Below are positions 31,951-44,500 of a stretch of DNA of 64,000 nt, piece by piece. Location: positions 124,001 to 188,000 of the forward strand of contig JAHEWK010000037.1 of assembly GCA_020740775.1 (NCBI GenBank). Direction: 5' to 3'. The notes under the pieces are model-generated. The model was not told where the DNA came from, did no database searches, and saw only the letters and a list, made by a program, of their open reading frames with translations. This DNA comes from Ilyonectria destructans. Taxonomy: Eukaryota; Ascomycota; Sordariomycetes; Hypocreales; Nectriaceae. The translations under genes were made by a program, and so were the position numbers. Within the stretch, counting starts at the first letter, position 1. Each line of letters opens with the position of its first letter.

Positions 31951-34739
31951 GGGCAGAAAATCTTGGAACAGTCAAAAAAACCTGGAACAGAGTGACCCCC
32001 CCAAAATCACAGCCAAAAATGGCCCCGGATGCTGCAATTGATTCTGACAGTTGTTCGAGCATTTCTATTACGCAAAAAATAGATATCCTAGCAGCTGAAG
32101 CTCTCGCGAAAATGAATATGTCATCAAATGCCGTAAAAAAGTGGCTTGGGTGCCGGAATTGCGACCCGCGGGCAGACGTGCAACCCGCCCTGCTTGCTCT
32201 TTGAGGACGCCCTGCCACCGCAATTTATATGATATCTCGTCTGCAAGAGTCTTCACACTTCCGGAGGCGGTCACGGAATGTCTCGAGGTCCTTTTTCATG
32301 TGCTTGTATGTAGACTGGTGATGTTATGTGCGTGGTTGTGGGCATGGTGTTTCTGGCCCATCATCTACTTCTTCCGCCCAAGTGACCGGCGGCGAGGATC
32401 GTTCCCACGACCGCAATTTTTGTGATGCCGTGATAATTTCAATGTCATCGTCATCGCCGGACTCGTTTCTATCATAATCTTCATTTTCGGGACTAAAGGA
32501 GTTCTCGTTGTTATTATCTTCATCGTTGAAGTAGTTGAGACTGGTGGAGCTAAGAGAAGCATCACTTTCTAGCTCACGTTGTAATGCCGTGAGCTCTGCA
32601 GCCTCAGAGAGAGGTTTCGATGAATATTTGAGCTTGCGGATAGCTGCTTGAATACGAGGATCTGGCTTGGTATCGATAATGAAGCCATCGTTGCGTTGCC
32701 CGAGGAGGTCGAGATACTTCTGGCTGGTGTTTTCCATATCTAGAAAGTCATCTTTTTGGCCCGTTAGCTCTAGCCACGTCATGAACTTCGGGACTTTCTT
32801 CATAATGCCGTTAACTTCAACCTCTTTATTAGAAAATCGTCATTTATCCCTCAGCTTATCCATCTCTTTCTTCAGTGTGGTCCGGTGACCTCGAAGCTCG
32901 CGGCGATGACTCTTTTCAGCCTCAGCTACGAGAGTCTCTTCCTGTTGCTGTCGAATGTCAGCAAGGCTCGAGCTAGTAATAAATCGGCCACGGGGCTTGA
33001 CTGACTTGCCGCGGCGACGAACTCGTGATAAGCGGTCGATACGTTGTGTGCGGTTGAGGCAGAAAGCAGCAACTTTAGCGTTGAGAATAGCAGCTTCGTA
33101 AACAACCGAGCAGACCTGTTAAAGGGCAGCACGTGATGGCGAGCTAAGCAACTAACTATATTTTGAATCAAGGTGCTGTACGGTGTCTGAGGCAGCTTTG
33201 AATCGCGTTTCTGGTGGGAGAAGTGACTCAAAGGCAGGGTTGACGGCTTCACGCTGCTTTCTCTGTGCTAACACCAACTTTGTGATCACCGGGACGGTAT
33301 TTGGTGGGAAGAGGCCGGTTTCCTCGAACCCTGACATAATGTTATATCTACTGAAGCCGGTATCGAAGATCTTTTGGAAGGCAGCGACGAAATCGAGGCG
33401 GTTAAAGGCGAGGTTGCCTTCCTGAAGTGACTTCCTAAGAGCTGCTTGGTGTGCGTGCTTTAACGGCTGAAATACACCAACATCCATCGGCTGCATAATA
33501 TACGTTAAATATGGCGGCAGCATGACGATCAGGATATCAAATTGTATACAATACTCGATAAATTTGAAGGATGAGTGCCCTGTGAAGCCATCGATGACTA
33601 GAAGCCGCCATATCTTTTCATCATCAGAATGGTATTTCGGCGGCTCGTCAACTTCAACTTCAGCAACGCCGTCAACGCATTTCCACTCATTACATCCAAA
33701 CCAGTCATTAAGTGTGACCCCGAGTCTCGAGGCTTGTGCTGACTTCGTCTAGGAAACCCGGTTGAACTCATGAATCCAGTCAAATGTGACTTCAGAGTTG
33801 CTGAAGGCGCTGTCCGTCTGTACGAACCGCATATTATCATCAGCTTCGATGGAGGCGAAGTTTTCTGTGGGAAAAGACTTGAAGATAAGCCAGGGAGGAA
33901 TAGAGTCTCCTACTGCGTTTCCTGCGCCGATGAGGGTGCAAGATTCACGATTATCTGGATCCGAAACCTCAGGGCGTGAGGCACGCGTTGTACGCATCAC
34001 GAGGACCTGTACGGTCTCTCGAAGGCAGCCAAGTCGGAGGCCGACTTCGTCCTCGTTCCAGATCTCCGAGGGGCCAAGTCTGTGTGTTTTGATGAGGGTC
34101 TCGAGTTCCTGATAGAAGGTGGTGATATCAGCGATACCCGACGATTCAAATGACTTCCGAGACTTCTCAACCGCCTTCAAAAACGTGCTACGAAGCTCTG
34201 GGTGGTCTTTTCGAAACTGGGGATACCAGGCACGCGAGAGAGGGCTCTACTCCGGGTCTCTTTGAAGCCGGAAGCTATTCGCAGCCTCCTCAACTTGCGG
34301 CTTGGAAGCAGGAAATCCCGCGCGTTCCATCCATAGAACGTATGCCGCGATGGCATCGTCTTCAGCTGGGGTCAACGAGCGCGACCGGCCTTGAGGCCGG
34401 GATGTATCGAAAGAGCCGCTTTCTAGTTTCTTAAGCTGCCGATGAACTTCACTTGTGCTGACTTTGTAGATGCGTGCGGCGGCACGAAGAGAAAGAGGTT
34501 TCTTCGTGACCCGAATGCGGTTGTTGTGAGCCCTGTGGCTTAGGATCGCTAGGGCGGCTTTTTTGGCTTGGATTTGCTTGATAGTATCGGCAGAAATCAT
34601 CATGAACAAATATGGTATATATTTCACCAAGTGGTGTCGATGAATTGATTGATTTTACGTATTGAAGCGTTGATTTTTAGGACAGCTTGCGGAGGTGGGG
34701 TGTTCCAGGTTTTTTTGACTGTTCCAAGATCTTCTGCCC
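31951..34739 (-). mobile_element. Second pogo-type element, degenerate
   Basis: Both ends read GGGCAGAA followed by A or G and then ATCTTGG going inward, with similarity running about 40 bp. The right end is followed by TA (34740-34741); the left is preceded by TG, probably a mutated TA. Length 2789 bp. It holds one transposase frame on the minus strand. Confidence 0.8.
32324..34600 (-). pseudogene. pogo transposase with five in-frame nonsense codons
   Basis: One frame can be followed from ATG at 34600 to 32324 without any frameshift, but it contains stops at 34249-34247 (TAG), 33751-33749 (TAG), 33154-33152 (TAG), 33121-33119 (TAA) and 32842-32840 (TGA). Order of parts: an HTH (KPLSLRAAARIYKVSTSEVH), a CENP-B-like region, the first DDE acidic region IWNEDEVGLRLG, the second RLLVIDGFTGHSSFKF, MLPPYLTYIMQPMDVGVFQP, and a charged coiled C-terminal tail (RQQQEETLVAEAEKSHRREL). 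Point changes only, no indels, and stops of the type CAG/CAA/TGG to TAG/TAA/TGA: the signature expected of RIP. Dead element. Confidence 0.82.
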
Positions 34740-34741
34740 TA

Positions 34742-35165
34742 CTAAGTGGCTTGCCCACTTAGTCAGACCCTACGGGTATTATCATTTAATGTCAGAATGC
34801 TGTATGTCATTTCAATGACCCCCTACTAGTCAAGGTCATGTGTGTGACGAAAACGCTGTATGGCATGGATTCATTCTGCGCTAGGGAAAATCCAGTACTG
34901 AAAGCCAAACCGACCTAGGTGCCCCCTTGTGCAGCAAGAGGTGAGTAAATCAGCCGAGGTTACATCGACAACTGGGAGACCGCGAACATAGATGGCAATT
35001 CTTTTGGCGTCAGGGCCAATGGCACATTGCCATTTTCTTTATACATAGTATCTGAGGTTGTATTTCCCTAACGAAGAGGTAGAATTGCAGGATAGGAATG
35101 CATTACCTGAGCTTTTGCTAAAGCTCCGTTCTACCTCACACTTCTAAACAAACTATAATTGCATC
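34742..35165. other. Gene-free interval
   Basis: About 420 bp between the pogo element and the 3' end of the epoxide hydrolase gene. I see nothing in it. Confidence 0.5.
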
Positions 35166-36485
35166 TTATTCTAGAACCTGGAACCTCGGCCCAGTCACGC
35201 CGATATCCCAGCGAACCTTCACATTGTCACCGACACCGACATATTCTACGCCGATAAGTTGTCCAGCTGGGCAGGGAATATTTGGCCATCCCTGGAAAGA
35301 CGTTTCCCAGGTGGCATTCCCTGGCTTTGGGGCTATGATACGGCCGACGTGGTTATCTCTGCTCTTGATTTCTGCCCATCTAGCAGCATCGGCGGCCGAG
35401 AATGCTTGCACGCCGTTCGGAGGATCCGAGTACGTGAAAACATCGAGCTTCTTGGAACCCGTGGATACATCTCGGTCCCAGAGTTAGCCAAAAGTAGCCT
35501 GTACCCAACCCAACACATCCTGACCAAACTCAACTGGCTTCTCGAGGAGTGCCCAATGACCCCCTTCCCTTGTCACTCTCTTGACATCCGGCAGCAGCCC
35601 TGCATCAACGCTCGGCTGCAGCAAGGCGGGCTTGCACACAGCGTCTTGCCCTCCACCCCAGAACAAGACCGGCACCTTGACTGTCTTCGCGTCCTCGGCC
35701 ACCAAGTTATCTGCCTTGTTTTGCACACCGAGCGTCCAGGCCTTGTACCAACAACTTGGGGCGTTAAAACCACCATCCCTTCCGAACCGGCCCATGAAGT
35801 CTGCCTTGTGCTCAGGCGTGGCGTACGGTTCGGTCGGCTGCATCCGGCCCTCGCTGACAAACTTTCGCATGCCGTTAGGGTCACACCAGTTCTCGAGCCA
35901 GGTTTGGGGTTCGGCAAATGCCACGCTATACACAGACTCGAGGTTCTGGTTCATGATGCTCGCGCCATCGTCTGCGGTGAAGAAGTGCCAGTATTCGTAG
36001 ATACCGTAGCCAAATGCTTCTTTGGTCATCTTGTTCGCCGTATCAAGGTCGAATTGCCCGGTTGGGGGGGTGTAGGCGACGTTCACCATGACAACGCCGC
36101 ATACGCGCGAGGGGTAGAAGTTATACAGTCGCTGGCACATGGCGCTGCCCCAGTCGTGGCCGAGGGAGATAACGCTGGTCAGGCTTTCGGCGTCGAGAAT
36201 TTCGACAGCATCGGCCGTCATATGCTGCCACGCATACGAGCTGGGGTCGGTGGGTTTGGAGGTCCCGCCGTAGCCTAGGCAGTCTAGGGCTACAACGCCA
36301 TAACCATGCGGGACGAGGTAGTCGTTGATGAGACCGGCCCAGACCAAAGCCGTGTCGGGCCAGCCGTGAAATAGAATGAGAGTTGGCTTAGAATCCCGGG
36401 CAGGGGAGGTGTAGTAGGTGTAGGTGAATCCGCGGGAGACCTGGAGGGTCTTTTTGGTGAGCTTCGAGAGATCCATGGTAGTCAA
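35166..36485 (-). CDS. Epoxide hydrolase (alpha/beta fold) with possible spliced extension
   Basis: Predicted soluble epoxide hydrolase converting epoxides to diols. The uninterrupted frame 36485-35484 gives 333 residues: oxyanion motif LFHGWPDTALVWAGL, nucleophile elbow LGHDWGSAM (catalytic Asp), cap region with YGIYEYWHFF (candidate Tyr donors), and catalytic His in EGGHWALLEKP. After the TAA at 35486-35484 the same frame stays open for 105 more codons (KLDVFTYSDPPNGVQAFSAA to 35166). A consensus-like 54-bp intron, 35504-35451, with GTACAG donor, GGCTAAC branch and CCAAG acceptor, would remove the stop in phase and yield 421 residues. The extension is unrecognised. Both forms are plausible. 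No lesions; well preserved among dead neighbours. Confidence 0.8.
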
Positions 36486-36925
36486 TTGGACGAGGTGCTT
36501 AAGGAATCCAAGTTTGCCAACAGAGTTCGTAGGTTAAGATGGGAGAGAAGTCCGCTCTATTATAACAGGGTTGTCAAACACAAAGCTGCGAGGCCCAGTT
36601 CTCCAACGTTCCCGTAGTATTTGAACCTAAGGGCCAGGGCGGATCAAGCCTGACAAATCCACTCGGCTTCTGTAAAGGGGGGCTGATTACCCCGGGGGGG
36701 ATAATCAGGAATGGTGACTAACTCGATCTTGGATTACATCAGTACTTCGACCAGCCTTCTTACTCATTGCTGCTTTGTCACATCTAGAGAACCTAAGCAA
36801 CGCGATAAAGAAAATGAACTATAGCTTAACTGCAATAGAGTTCGTCTTTTAATTTAATTTATTTTACTTTTACCCCCGGGCCGGAAGCTAATGGAGCACC
36901 AAGAGTAGTTAAAGCCATCACTTAC
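36486..36925. other. Gene-free interval upstream of the epoxide hydrolase
   Basis: About 440 bp; should hold the epoxide hydrolase promoter on the minus strand. C/G-runs near 36675-36708 and a T/A-rich stretch near 36840-36870 are the only visible features. Confidence 0.45.
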
Positions 36926-37365
36926 AGCATTTACGCGTGAGAATCATGGATACATCGTGGTGTGCCGTAGCCCTATGGTCATGCTCTGGTTATACCGATT
37001 GACCATATGATGATCTCTCTTCACTTCGAGCAGGCCGTCGTATGTAAAGCCGGTCTCTAGTACAAGTCTCCAAGGAGCCTAGAAACGGCACAGCTAGGCT
37101 CTATACTTTGCCAGGCCCGCCTTCAAAACCTCCTTAATAGAGTACTTCATGCATGTAGCAGTATGATGATGAACCTGGCAACGAGATGCAATAAAGTTGG
37201 CCTCACGCTTAAACCCCCTCGATAACCACTTTGTACTATGCATTAGCTCAGGCTCTACTACAGTAGTCTTCTTGCCGCTCTTTACTGCATCCTTCGCTAA
37301 GGCCTCGTTCAGGGTCTCGGTAAATATATCGTCCACGAAGCTCTTAAACTTTAGAAGGTGATTGT
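36926..37365 (-). pseudogene. Helitron helicase-like N-terminal domain remnant
   Basis: A short relic of a Helitron Rep/helicase protein. The readable frame contains LLKFKSFVDDIFTETLNEAL, CQVHHHTATCMKYSIKEVLK, then (after TAG 37096-37094) LCRF, (after TAG 37081-37079) APWRLVLETGFTYDGLLEVK and VNRYNQSMTIGLRH. It then shifts by one base near 36960 into HHDVSMILTRK. The H-x-H-x-TC-x-KY and CRF-APW motifs are characteristic of the Helitron-like N domain. No helicase motors and no Helitron ends are visible. Only about 440 bp survive. Confidence 0.72.
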
Positions 37366-37440
37366 CTTGCTATGTCACCCGTTCAGCGCTCACCTCAGGT
37401 GAGGTTACAAATATCCGGCCTGGGGAAGTTCCAGATGTGG

Positions 37441-37476
37441 GATACCGAGCGGGATACCGAGCGGGATACCGAACGG
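37441..37476. repeat. 12-bp minisatellite
   Basis: Three tandem copies of GATACCGAGCGG (the third with one change), followed by a partial copy. It lies about 160 bp beyond the 3' end of the LINE remnant. Confidence 0.85.
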
Positions 37477-37632
37477 GATGAACAAGTGGAATGCGACATT
37501 CGGCGAGCTTTACTATATTGGGTGATTAGTTACCGCACTACGGAGTACGTCGGTAGTCGTTTCTGAGTCTGTCCATCGTGGATCCTGAATTATCCCACTC
37601 GGCATATCCCACTCGAGTCCCGGCATCCCATT

Positions 37633-39037
37633 TAGTAGTAGTAGTAGTAGATTTATTACGCCCGGGAGAACGGATCTCATAGGGCCATGGAACACGCTAT
37701 GCTATTTACATTTCTGCCACTTCAATCCTGACCACAAAGTAAAGCCCCACTTTCTCTCCCTGAATCGCTTTCTTTTGGCCTCGCTTGACTCTCTGACAGG
37801 CCTGCTTGAAGGCCAATTTCTCCAAGTGTTCAGCATCCTATCCTCAGCAGCTGAAGCATGGTCTGTCAAAATGAGGCTGCATTGTGTTAGTATTGTGTCA
37901 ATGTTTCCTGGTTCCGGGGTTGTTAGTATGTCCCATTCTCCTACTTCACTCCCAGTCTTCCCGTCTTCATCGCGAATTTGATCGTTGCTCGCACCGCCTG
38001 TAGGTTAGGTGACCACTTCGGTCCGTCCAATGCCGACTTTCCTCCCAAAAAGAACGACAGGTTTCCCATCTCGCTTTGCCCGGTTTGTCTCATGCCTTCG
38101 CGTTGTGCATCCCACTTGGTGCATCGAAAGAGAAAATATTCTATTCTCGACTGCCCGTCCACAGTCGCACAACTCTGGTTCCACCGCGCCGATCCTTGAC
38201 AGGTAGCTATTGATCCTCGCTATTCCCGTGCGTAACTATAAAAGCGTGTCTGCTTCGCGCCTCTTCAGTCCGTCGTATAGCACCTTTGTGTGTTTTCCTG
38301 GTAACGCTTTGTCAACCCTCTTGGAGAAGCCGCCCACTCTGTCCGGTAGCGCCTGATGCTGTTGTAGCTGTGCTCTCGCCAGTCTTATCCGCGTCGATCG
38401 AGCTTGGTATGGCGGCGTCTCTGCCGTACGTCCTGCTTCAGTTGCTCTCTGCGCCTGTCTCTTCGCCTTGGGTCCCAAGAGGAACGCGTCATCCTGGGAC
38501 GGTACCCAGATCATTTTAACACTGTTGTTGCCTTTTCCCAGCCGTCGGATGTGGTTGTAGATTTCCCGGATGGCACACTGTCCCGATTGTTGTCGCGGTC
38601 GCGCGATCGCCTTCAGAGCTGACTGGCCGCTTGACAGTATGGTAAGTCTTCGGTCCCGTAGTCCGTCAGGCATGCATCGCAATGCCATCGCTATCGCCCC
38701 CAACTCGGCCGTGTAGGGGTTCTGGTCGTCTCGCGAGCCGAGGGTGACAGAGTACCTGGCCACGACTCTGTTCGCTTGCCCTGCTGCTCTGTGGCTGATA
38801 ATACCTCCCATGCCTACCATTCCTCCTTTATCCGAAGTACTAGTCGTAATAGTGATATCTTCGGCACTATTGACTGCTGCTATCGCCATCTTCCGCTCTA
38901 CCTCGCACGCCAACGACACGCAGGGGTGCTACGGCGGTGCTGCATAGGCCTCGATTGTTTCTATCCGCCCGATTCCGCTCTCGCCGAGGGCAAGCGCCAG
39001 TCTCTTTATGGGCGAGATATACCTTTAACTTACTGAT
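37633..39037 (-). mobile_element. 5'-truncated Tad-like LINE with (CTA)n tail
   Basis: Minus-strand non-LTR retrotransposon remnant. Its RNase H and C-terminal zinc-finger coding parts are recognisable (separate entry), and on the minus strand it ends in six CTA triplets (37633-37650), the simple-repeat tail usual for this class in fungi. The reverse transcriptase is absent, as expected from 5' truncation. No flanking target duplication identified. Confidence 0.65.
37941..39030 (-). pseudogene. LINE RNase H and zinc-finger end
   Basis: C-terminal end of a LINE polyprotein. The RNase H part begins around IKRLALALGESGIGRIETIE, is cut by TAG (38931-38929), and continues through MVGMGGIIS, NPYTAELGAIAMALRCMP (Glu of the D-E-D-D type site) and MIWVPSQDD. 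Another TAG at 38238-38236 interrupts ADTLL-LRTGIARINSYLS. A one-base shift near 38163 precedes RIEYFLFRCTKWDAQREGM, the Cys/His end domain typical of Tad-like elements. Non-functional. Confidence 0.72.
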
Positions 39038-39077
39038 ACTTTAAGTGTCGCTAGCGGGTGCTTCTTTAGCAGCATGT

Positions 39078-41542
39078 AGTGATGTTGTACTTTTCGTACA
39101 ACACGGTTGTACATACATACGTACAAAAAGAAAAAGTACGTACACGTACTACGTACGTACAATGAGGGTCCATGATATTCCTAATAAGGGAATTTGTGGG
39201 TCACATCGTACAAATACGGGGCTGTACAAAAACTCTGCTCGCTTAGCAGCTCAACGCACTCTACCATTCTCTCCCAATTGAAGGTATCGCCAAAAAGATG
39301 GCGCCCACCAATGCTAACGCTGCCTTCGTTTGGCGACAGTTTATCGATCTCGGCCGCTCTAACTCCAAGAAAAGCAAGCGGTACAGATGCCGTCACTGCC
39401 AGAAGGATTTTGCAGCGACCTCTGTTGGGAGGCCGAAAGAGCATCTCGCTGTGTGTGAGAAATGGCAAGCCAAGCAGCGACAAGAGCGTCAAGCTCAAGA
39501 TAACGCTGGCTATCTTCCCTCATATTCTGAAGCTATACAAAAGAAGATAACCGAGGTCGGAATTCAGCATATCTCGCAAGACGAGAGTCGCAGTTTCGCC
39601 TATGATGCCGCCGCTGCTGTAATCGCCGGCGGCCGCCCCTTCAGCCTCTTCGAGAGCCGCCGTTGGCGTTATTTCTTCACTCGCATTAAGCCTGGCTGGA
39701 AGCCTCCTAGCCGCGCCGTTATCACGAGAATTCTGCCCGATTTCTATCAGGAACTCTATCATGAGGTTTTCAAACGCATTACCAGCTCAGAATGGTTCAA
39801 CATCATATTTGACGCTTCCGATAATGTGTCGGGCCACAGAATCGTTAATATCTCGGTACAACTACCAGACGGCCCAGCCTTCTACTGGAAAACGTTTGAC
39901 ACGGGAGAAGAACAGCACACAGCGGAGAATTGGGTGAAGTTGATATGGGGAGAAATGCAGCAACTGTGCGGCGGTGATCTCTCCAGAATCAATTCCATCT
40001 GTACAGATACCGAAAACACGATGCGCTCTGTACACGACTTGCTTGGGAAATTCCCAGAACTCTCACATATCAACTTCTCTCTATGCGATTCTCATGGCCT
40101 TCAGCTTCTAATTAAAGATATCCTTCTTCTTCCATTCTTTGAGGATTTCTTTAATAACGTTAGTACCCTTCTCACGTTCTTCTCACGGTCTAAATTACAA
40201 TTGCAAAGATTGAGAATGTGCCAGCGCACGAGGTGGAACGGAGTAACTCGCGCGCTGATCAGAAGGTACCGGTAAATCGCCAGCTGTGACTGAGAAATCA
40301 CTATACTAACTCGCTCGTTCCGAATAGTGTAATTACACGCTGGGGTTCAGTACAATTCTTTCTTCTCCCTCCTCCGTTCTCGAGACCCTGCCAGAGACTG
40401 GTCTATTCGAAAAGATGTACGAGATGAGCTGCGATCTCAACATTGCCCCGTTCTCCTACCCGAAGCGGTTCGAATCATCAAAGATAACAGCTTCTGGCTA
40501 AACTCGAGGCTGCGATCGCTGTGCTAAAGCCCGTGAACCAATTTCAACACGCTTCCGAGGCTGATGGGGCGGGAATCGCACACGTTGTAAATCGCTGGCT
40601 GCAAATCAAAAGCAAATGGGCTGAGATGAGAGAGGCTGATTAGTTTCCTGATATTCCGTGGGACGATATTAACGCTATATTCAAAGCCCGGCTTGATAAG
40701 CAAACGTACGATATACATTGGATCGCCGATGCCCTCCGGCCTGATACAACAGGCCCAAATTCGAAACTGCCGCCTAGCGTCTTTGCGCGCGTACAAGAGT
40801 ATTTGCAGAAACAGCTGAAAAACGACAACGAATATCACCGTGCCCTTTCCGAATTCACACACTTCCGAATGCGTACAGGCGGCCCAGACGGCTTATTTAA
40901 TAAGCACAGCGCTGTATACGACGATGGCTTCAAGCCAGCAATGGCGTGGCAGTGCCTCCTCAACCAGGGCTCGATTCTGGCTAGAGTAGCTGTGAAGGTA
41001 ATGAACACGCTTGCGAACTCCGTACCCTCAGAACGAAGTTTCTCTGCTATTAGTTTCATACATACGAAGGCTCGGAATCGGCTTACGCCCATGCACGCTG
41101 ATATGCAGGCCTTCATTTTTATGAACGACCGCGTATTAGATCGCCTTAATGATCAGAAGTACGCCCATAAAAAGCGCTGGACGGATCTTGAGGAGAAGGA
41201 CTGGCTAGAACTCGAAGATTCATATCTCGAGTTATTTGTGAATGCGCAGGGCAAGAAGGTCTGGATGGATGGCGTGATGGCCTCTACCAATGGGGATTTT
41301 GAGTGGGAGGGTGTATTACAGTCGACGGGTGATATATTGAGGGTTGGCACTGAGGTGGAATCAGAGGTTTGAGGCTAGAATGGCAGAAGAACAGGACCGT
41401 GAGAACCCTACTACCAGTATTGCCTAAAATAGAAGGGGGAAATTTGTATGGTACGTATTTGTATGTACAACCCCATTGTACGTACGTACTATGGCTAAAA
41501 TACAGTACGTACGTACATACGTGTACAATAAATTGCATCACT
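39078..41542 (+). mobile_element. hAT element, degenerate
   Basis: The ends read AGTGATG at 39078-39084 and its complement CATCACT at 41536-41542. The subterminal regions carry many GTACGTAC/GTACATAC motifs on both sides (39110-39163 and 41450-41525). The right end abuts directly the left end of the next hAT, with no bases between. No perfect 8-bp duplication flanks this element alone. Confidence 0.65.
39298..41372 (+). pseudogene. hAT transposase, frameshifted
   Basis: BED finger (YRCRHCQKDF...PKEHLAVCEK), then the catalytic core: WFNIIFDASDNVSGHRIVNI, ICTDTENTMRSVH and FSLCDSHGLQLLIKDI, ending with the intron after RWNGVTRALIRR (40267-40328, GTACCG...ATAG). After VITRWGSVQF the frame shifts twice between 40350 and 40500 (SFFSLLRSRDPARDW, then LEAAIAVLKP-type reading) and an in-frame TAG occurs at 40641-40643 before FPDIPWDDINAIF. 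The C-terminal dimerisation domain is intact (40803-41372: SVPSERSFSAISFIHTKARN). Same subfamily as the hAT at 55255. Inactive. Confidence 0.82.
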
Positions 41543-44500
41543 CAAGGCTCGAAACCACTACATCCACTCCACTTTTGGACCAAGTAGAGTGGATGTACGA
41601 TTTATTAGGCAATTACATAGTGGATGTAACACATATTCGACCGGAGTGGAATGGAGGTACACGTGGATTTATAAGTGGATTTTTGTAAGTGGATTTTTGA
41701 GGCTATTCACAACCTCGTCGACGCCTATTCAGCCTCACTTTCAGAGGTTGACACTAACTCTTCAGCCTCTTGCTGCTGTGATGAATCGTCAACCTCGCTG
41801 GCGCTGTCCTCGCCCTCGAATAGCCATTTTGACTCAGCAAGAGCCAGCTCGTCGTCGCTTAGAGTCCCACAGCCGGCATCCAGCTTACTTTCGAGGTGTG
41901 ACTTAAGCAATGGATCCAGGTCCTTGATAAGGCCAGCACGGTACCATGAGCGTAAGACCTGACAAATGGCGATAATCTCAGCATCTAGGTTCGTACGCAA
42001 CCCCGAGACCATCTTGCCAGCAGCTGAAAATAACCTCTCACACTCGGCTGACATCGGCTGGATCGTCAGGAAGTCCAAGGCCATCCTGGATAACCGAGGA
42101 TATCTGCCTTGCTTAGTGATCCAGTAACCAATTGGATCACGAACGTTGCCGTCGCTGGCGTCACGATCCGTCTGCCACGCTTGGTACTCGTCACCCACAA
42201 TAGCTGCTGCGTAGGCTGGTATTGAGCTTGGCAGACGACTGTTCTTCTCGAAGGGATTGAAAAACCGAGGTCTTTTTGCTGGTGGCTCGTCGTCGCCTCT
42301 GCTGCTGCTGGTTCTAACCTCGAGATGAGCGTAATCGGACAGCCAGACGTCGGCAACCATCTCTTTTGCCTTTTCAACCCAGCTAGGCTTATGAGCCCAC
42401 GTTTCATCAAACCAGTCCCAACGATAAGCTGGATGGAGCGCCATAGCCGTATAGTAGATGGGCGTCTCGTCCAGCCGCCGATAATATTCATCCAGCTTAT
42501 CCCAAGCAAGGTTGATTCCGATGCGGAAGTGCTCTGGATCAGAAAAATCAGCAGCAAGCTGCTTATATTCTTCCAGTGTGTTAAGCAGCAACTCATAGCC
42601 AAGCACCACGTCCCAGATATTGCCATAGGAGCCAGTCCAGCCTTGCTTACGCCTGCGGATGTGTCCATCACCCTCAAGTGTCTTTACCACGGTCTCAAAA
42701 ACAGTCAGAATAGCCTCCAAATGGTAAAGAACCTCCCAGTCTTTGTCCGTTAGCTGATTCTCGTCTCGGAGGATGCGTGGTTTTTTCGCCAACTTGGCTT
42801 GTGTCACTTGGCCAGTCTTTTTAGACCGATTTTCGTCCTCCCATTGCGCCTTATACTTGATCAGTAGGAGTTCGATAGAGGTTTTCAACCGTAGAGCCCT
42901 GCGGATCATGTAGAGTTGTGACAGCCAACGCGTGTCGTTGTCGATAATTAGCTTGAGTGGTTTCTTCGATCGGAGTTTAAGGGTGGTGGCGCGATTAATT
43001 TCGTCCTGTTAGATATACCGAGTTAATATAAGACGAATAGGATTTAGTAAAACCGCTTACCCTCTGGACCTCCTTGAATAAGTAAATCAGCCGATGGCTA
43101 ATACGCACATCAACTACGATATTGTGTAACTTGCCAACTGGTCCTTTTTTGCGCCATTGAGCGTATTCAGTATCAGATAACGCTTCTGCGCCTGACAATT
43201 GCTTCTCGAACGCGTCGGCGTTTTTGCCAAATAAGAGCGTCTTGGCTGACAAGTTAATTGTGTGGCCAATACAGCGTCCTCGGCGCAGTCGGCCATCGAA
43301 CCCAAGTTCAGCACCAATGACCTCCATGGCAGTATCGTTGTTTTCTGCATTGTCGAGCGTGAAATAGCCAACCTTCTCTGGACCCACGCCAAGAGTGTGT
43401 AGGACGTCGAGAACCTCCCCACCGATCGTTGAGCCGAAGTGACGATGAGCCTCTGGAACTCCAATCATGATTTTGCATGGCCGATTCTTCTCGTCTCTGA
43501 AAAAACAAGCAATGCCGTAGAGGGCAAGCTTATTTCGAGACGTCCAGCCATCAAATGAAATATGAAGGGCTCCAGGGGAGTTCCTCAGCACCTCGATAAC
43601 CGTCTGCTTGTGGCGGTTATACTCTTGAATGATCTTATATCGGACAGCCGTGGCAGTCAAGTTGGCGTGTTGGATGGAAACGGAGGGACTCAAATAGTCG
43701 AAGATTTCTCGGAGGATGGGGTTCTCGGCGAAGGAAAATGACTGGTTGCTACTGACGATTAACTCGACTAGCATACGCTGAAAGTGTTGCTTATCAAAGC
43801 GTGAGATGAAGCTATTCGCGATATTCTGTTCCGTAGGCTTGTTGACGTCCAGTTTCAAAACAGAGGCAATAGTCGGCTGGTTCGAGTTCAGTGCGCCTTC
43901 GGATTTGAACTGTGCTGTGCTCTTTTTCTCTCCCTCTGGTGCTGGTGTTTTGTGCTCACGCCATAGATGATTTGCCGCGTTCTGGAGACCTGAAGAGGTA
44001 AAACTCGCGATAATGGGACGATTTCCGAGGACACAGTCCTTGCAAGCCCATTTGCGTAAGCCATGACGTTGAATATCATAGCCAAAGTCCCACAGCCAAG
44101 AGCTAGTATCACGAGCGCGTTCTGACCAATTCCAGCCTCTGAAATGGCGAAAAAGACGGTCTTCGAGCTGCTGCTGTTGGCCTGGTTGGCCTGGCTGGTT
44201 GGCTGACATCAATTTTTTTTTGGCAAAAACAAAGCAGGAAATCTGTAGAAAACGCGCTCAATAGGGGTAGTTTCTCGTCTAATATTATTAGATTAGCTGT
44301 AGGGGTGATCGACCTCGGCTAACTTGGGTCCAGGTACCTCGATTTAATAGGCAGTCATATACAAAAATAAGTACTATGAACCATACAGGGTCAGGGAATA
44401 TCCCACTGTACCTAAATCCACCTAAATCCACTCCATTACATCCACTTTCGTGTCCAAGTGTAGTGGATTATTACGTAATCTGAGCGCCGACAAGTGGATG

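Noticed and set aside
33118..33160. 41-bp intron in the second pogo gene that would remove two stops
   Set aside because: Removing it would shift the frame, while the downstream frame is clean in the unspliced register, so the stops are real nonsense codons.
35259..36278. 339-codon plus-strand open frame
   Set aside because: It is the antisense of the epoxide hydrolase gene, whose sense frame has all catalytic motifs; the antisense product has no recognisable domain.
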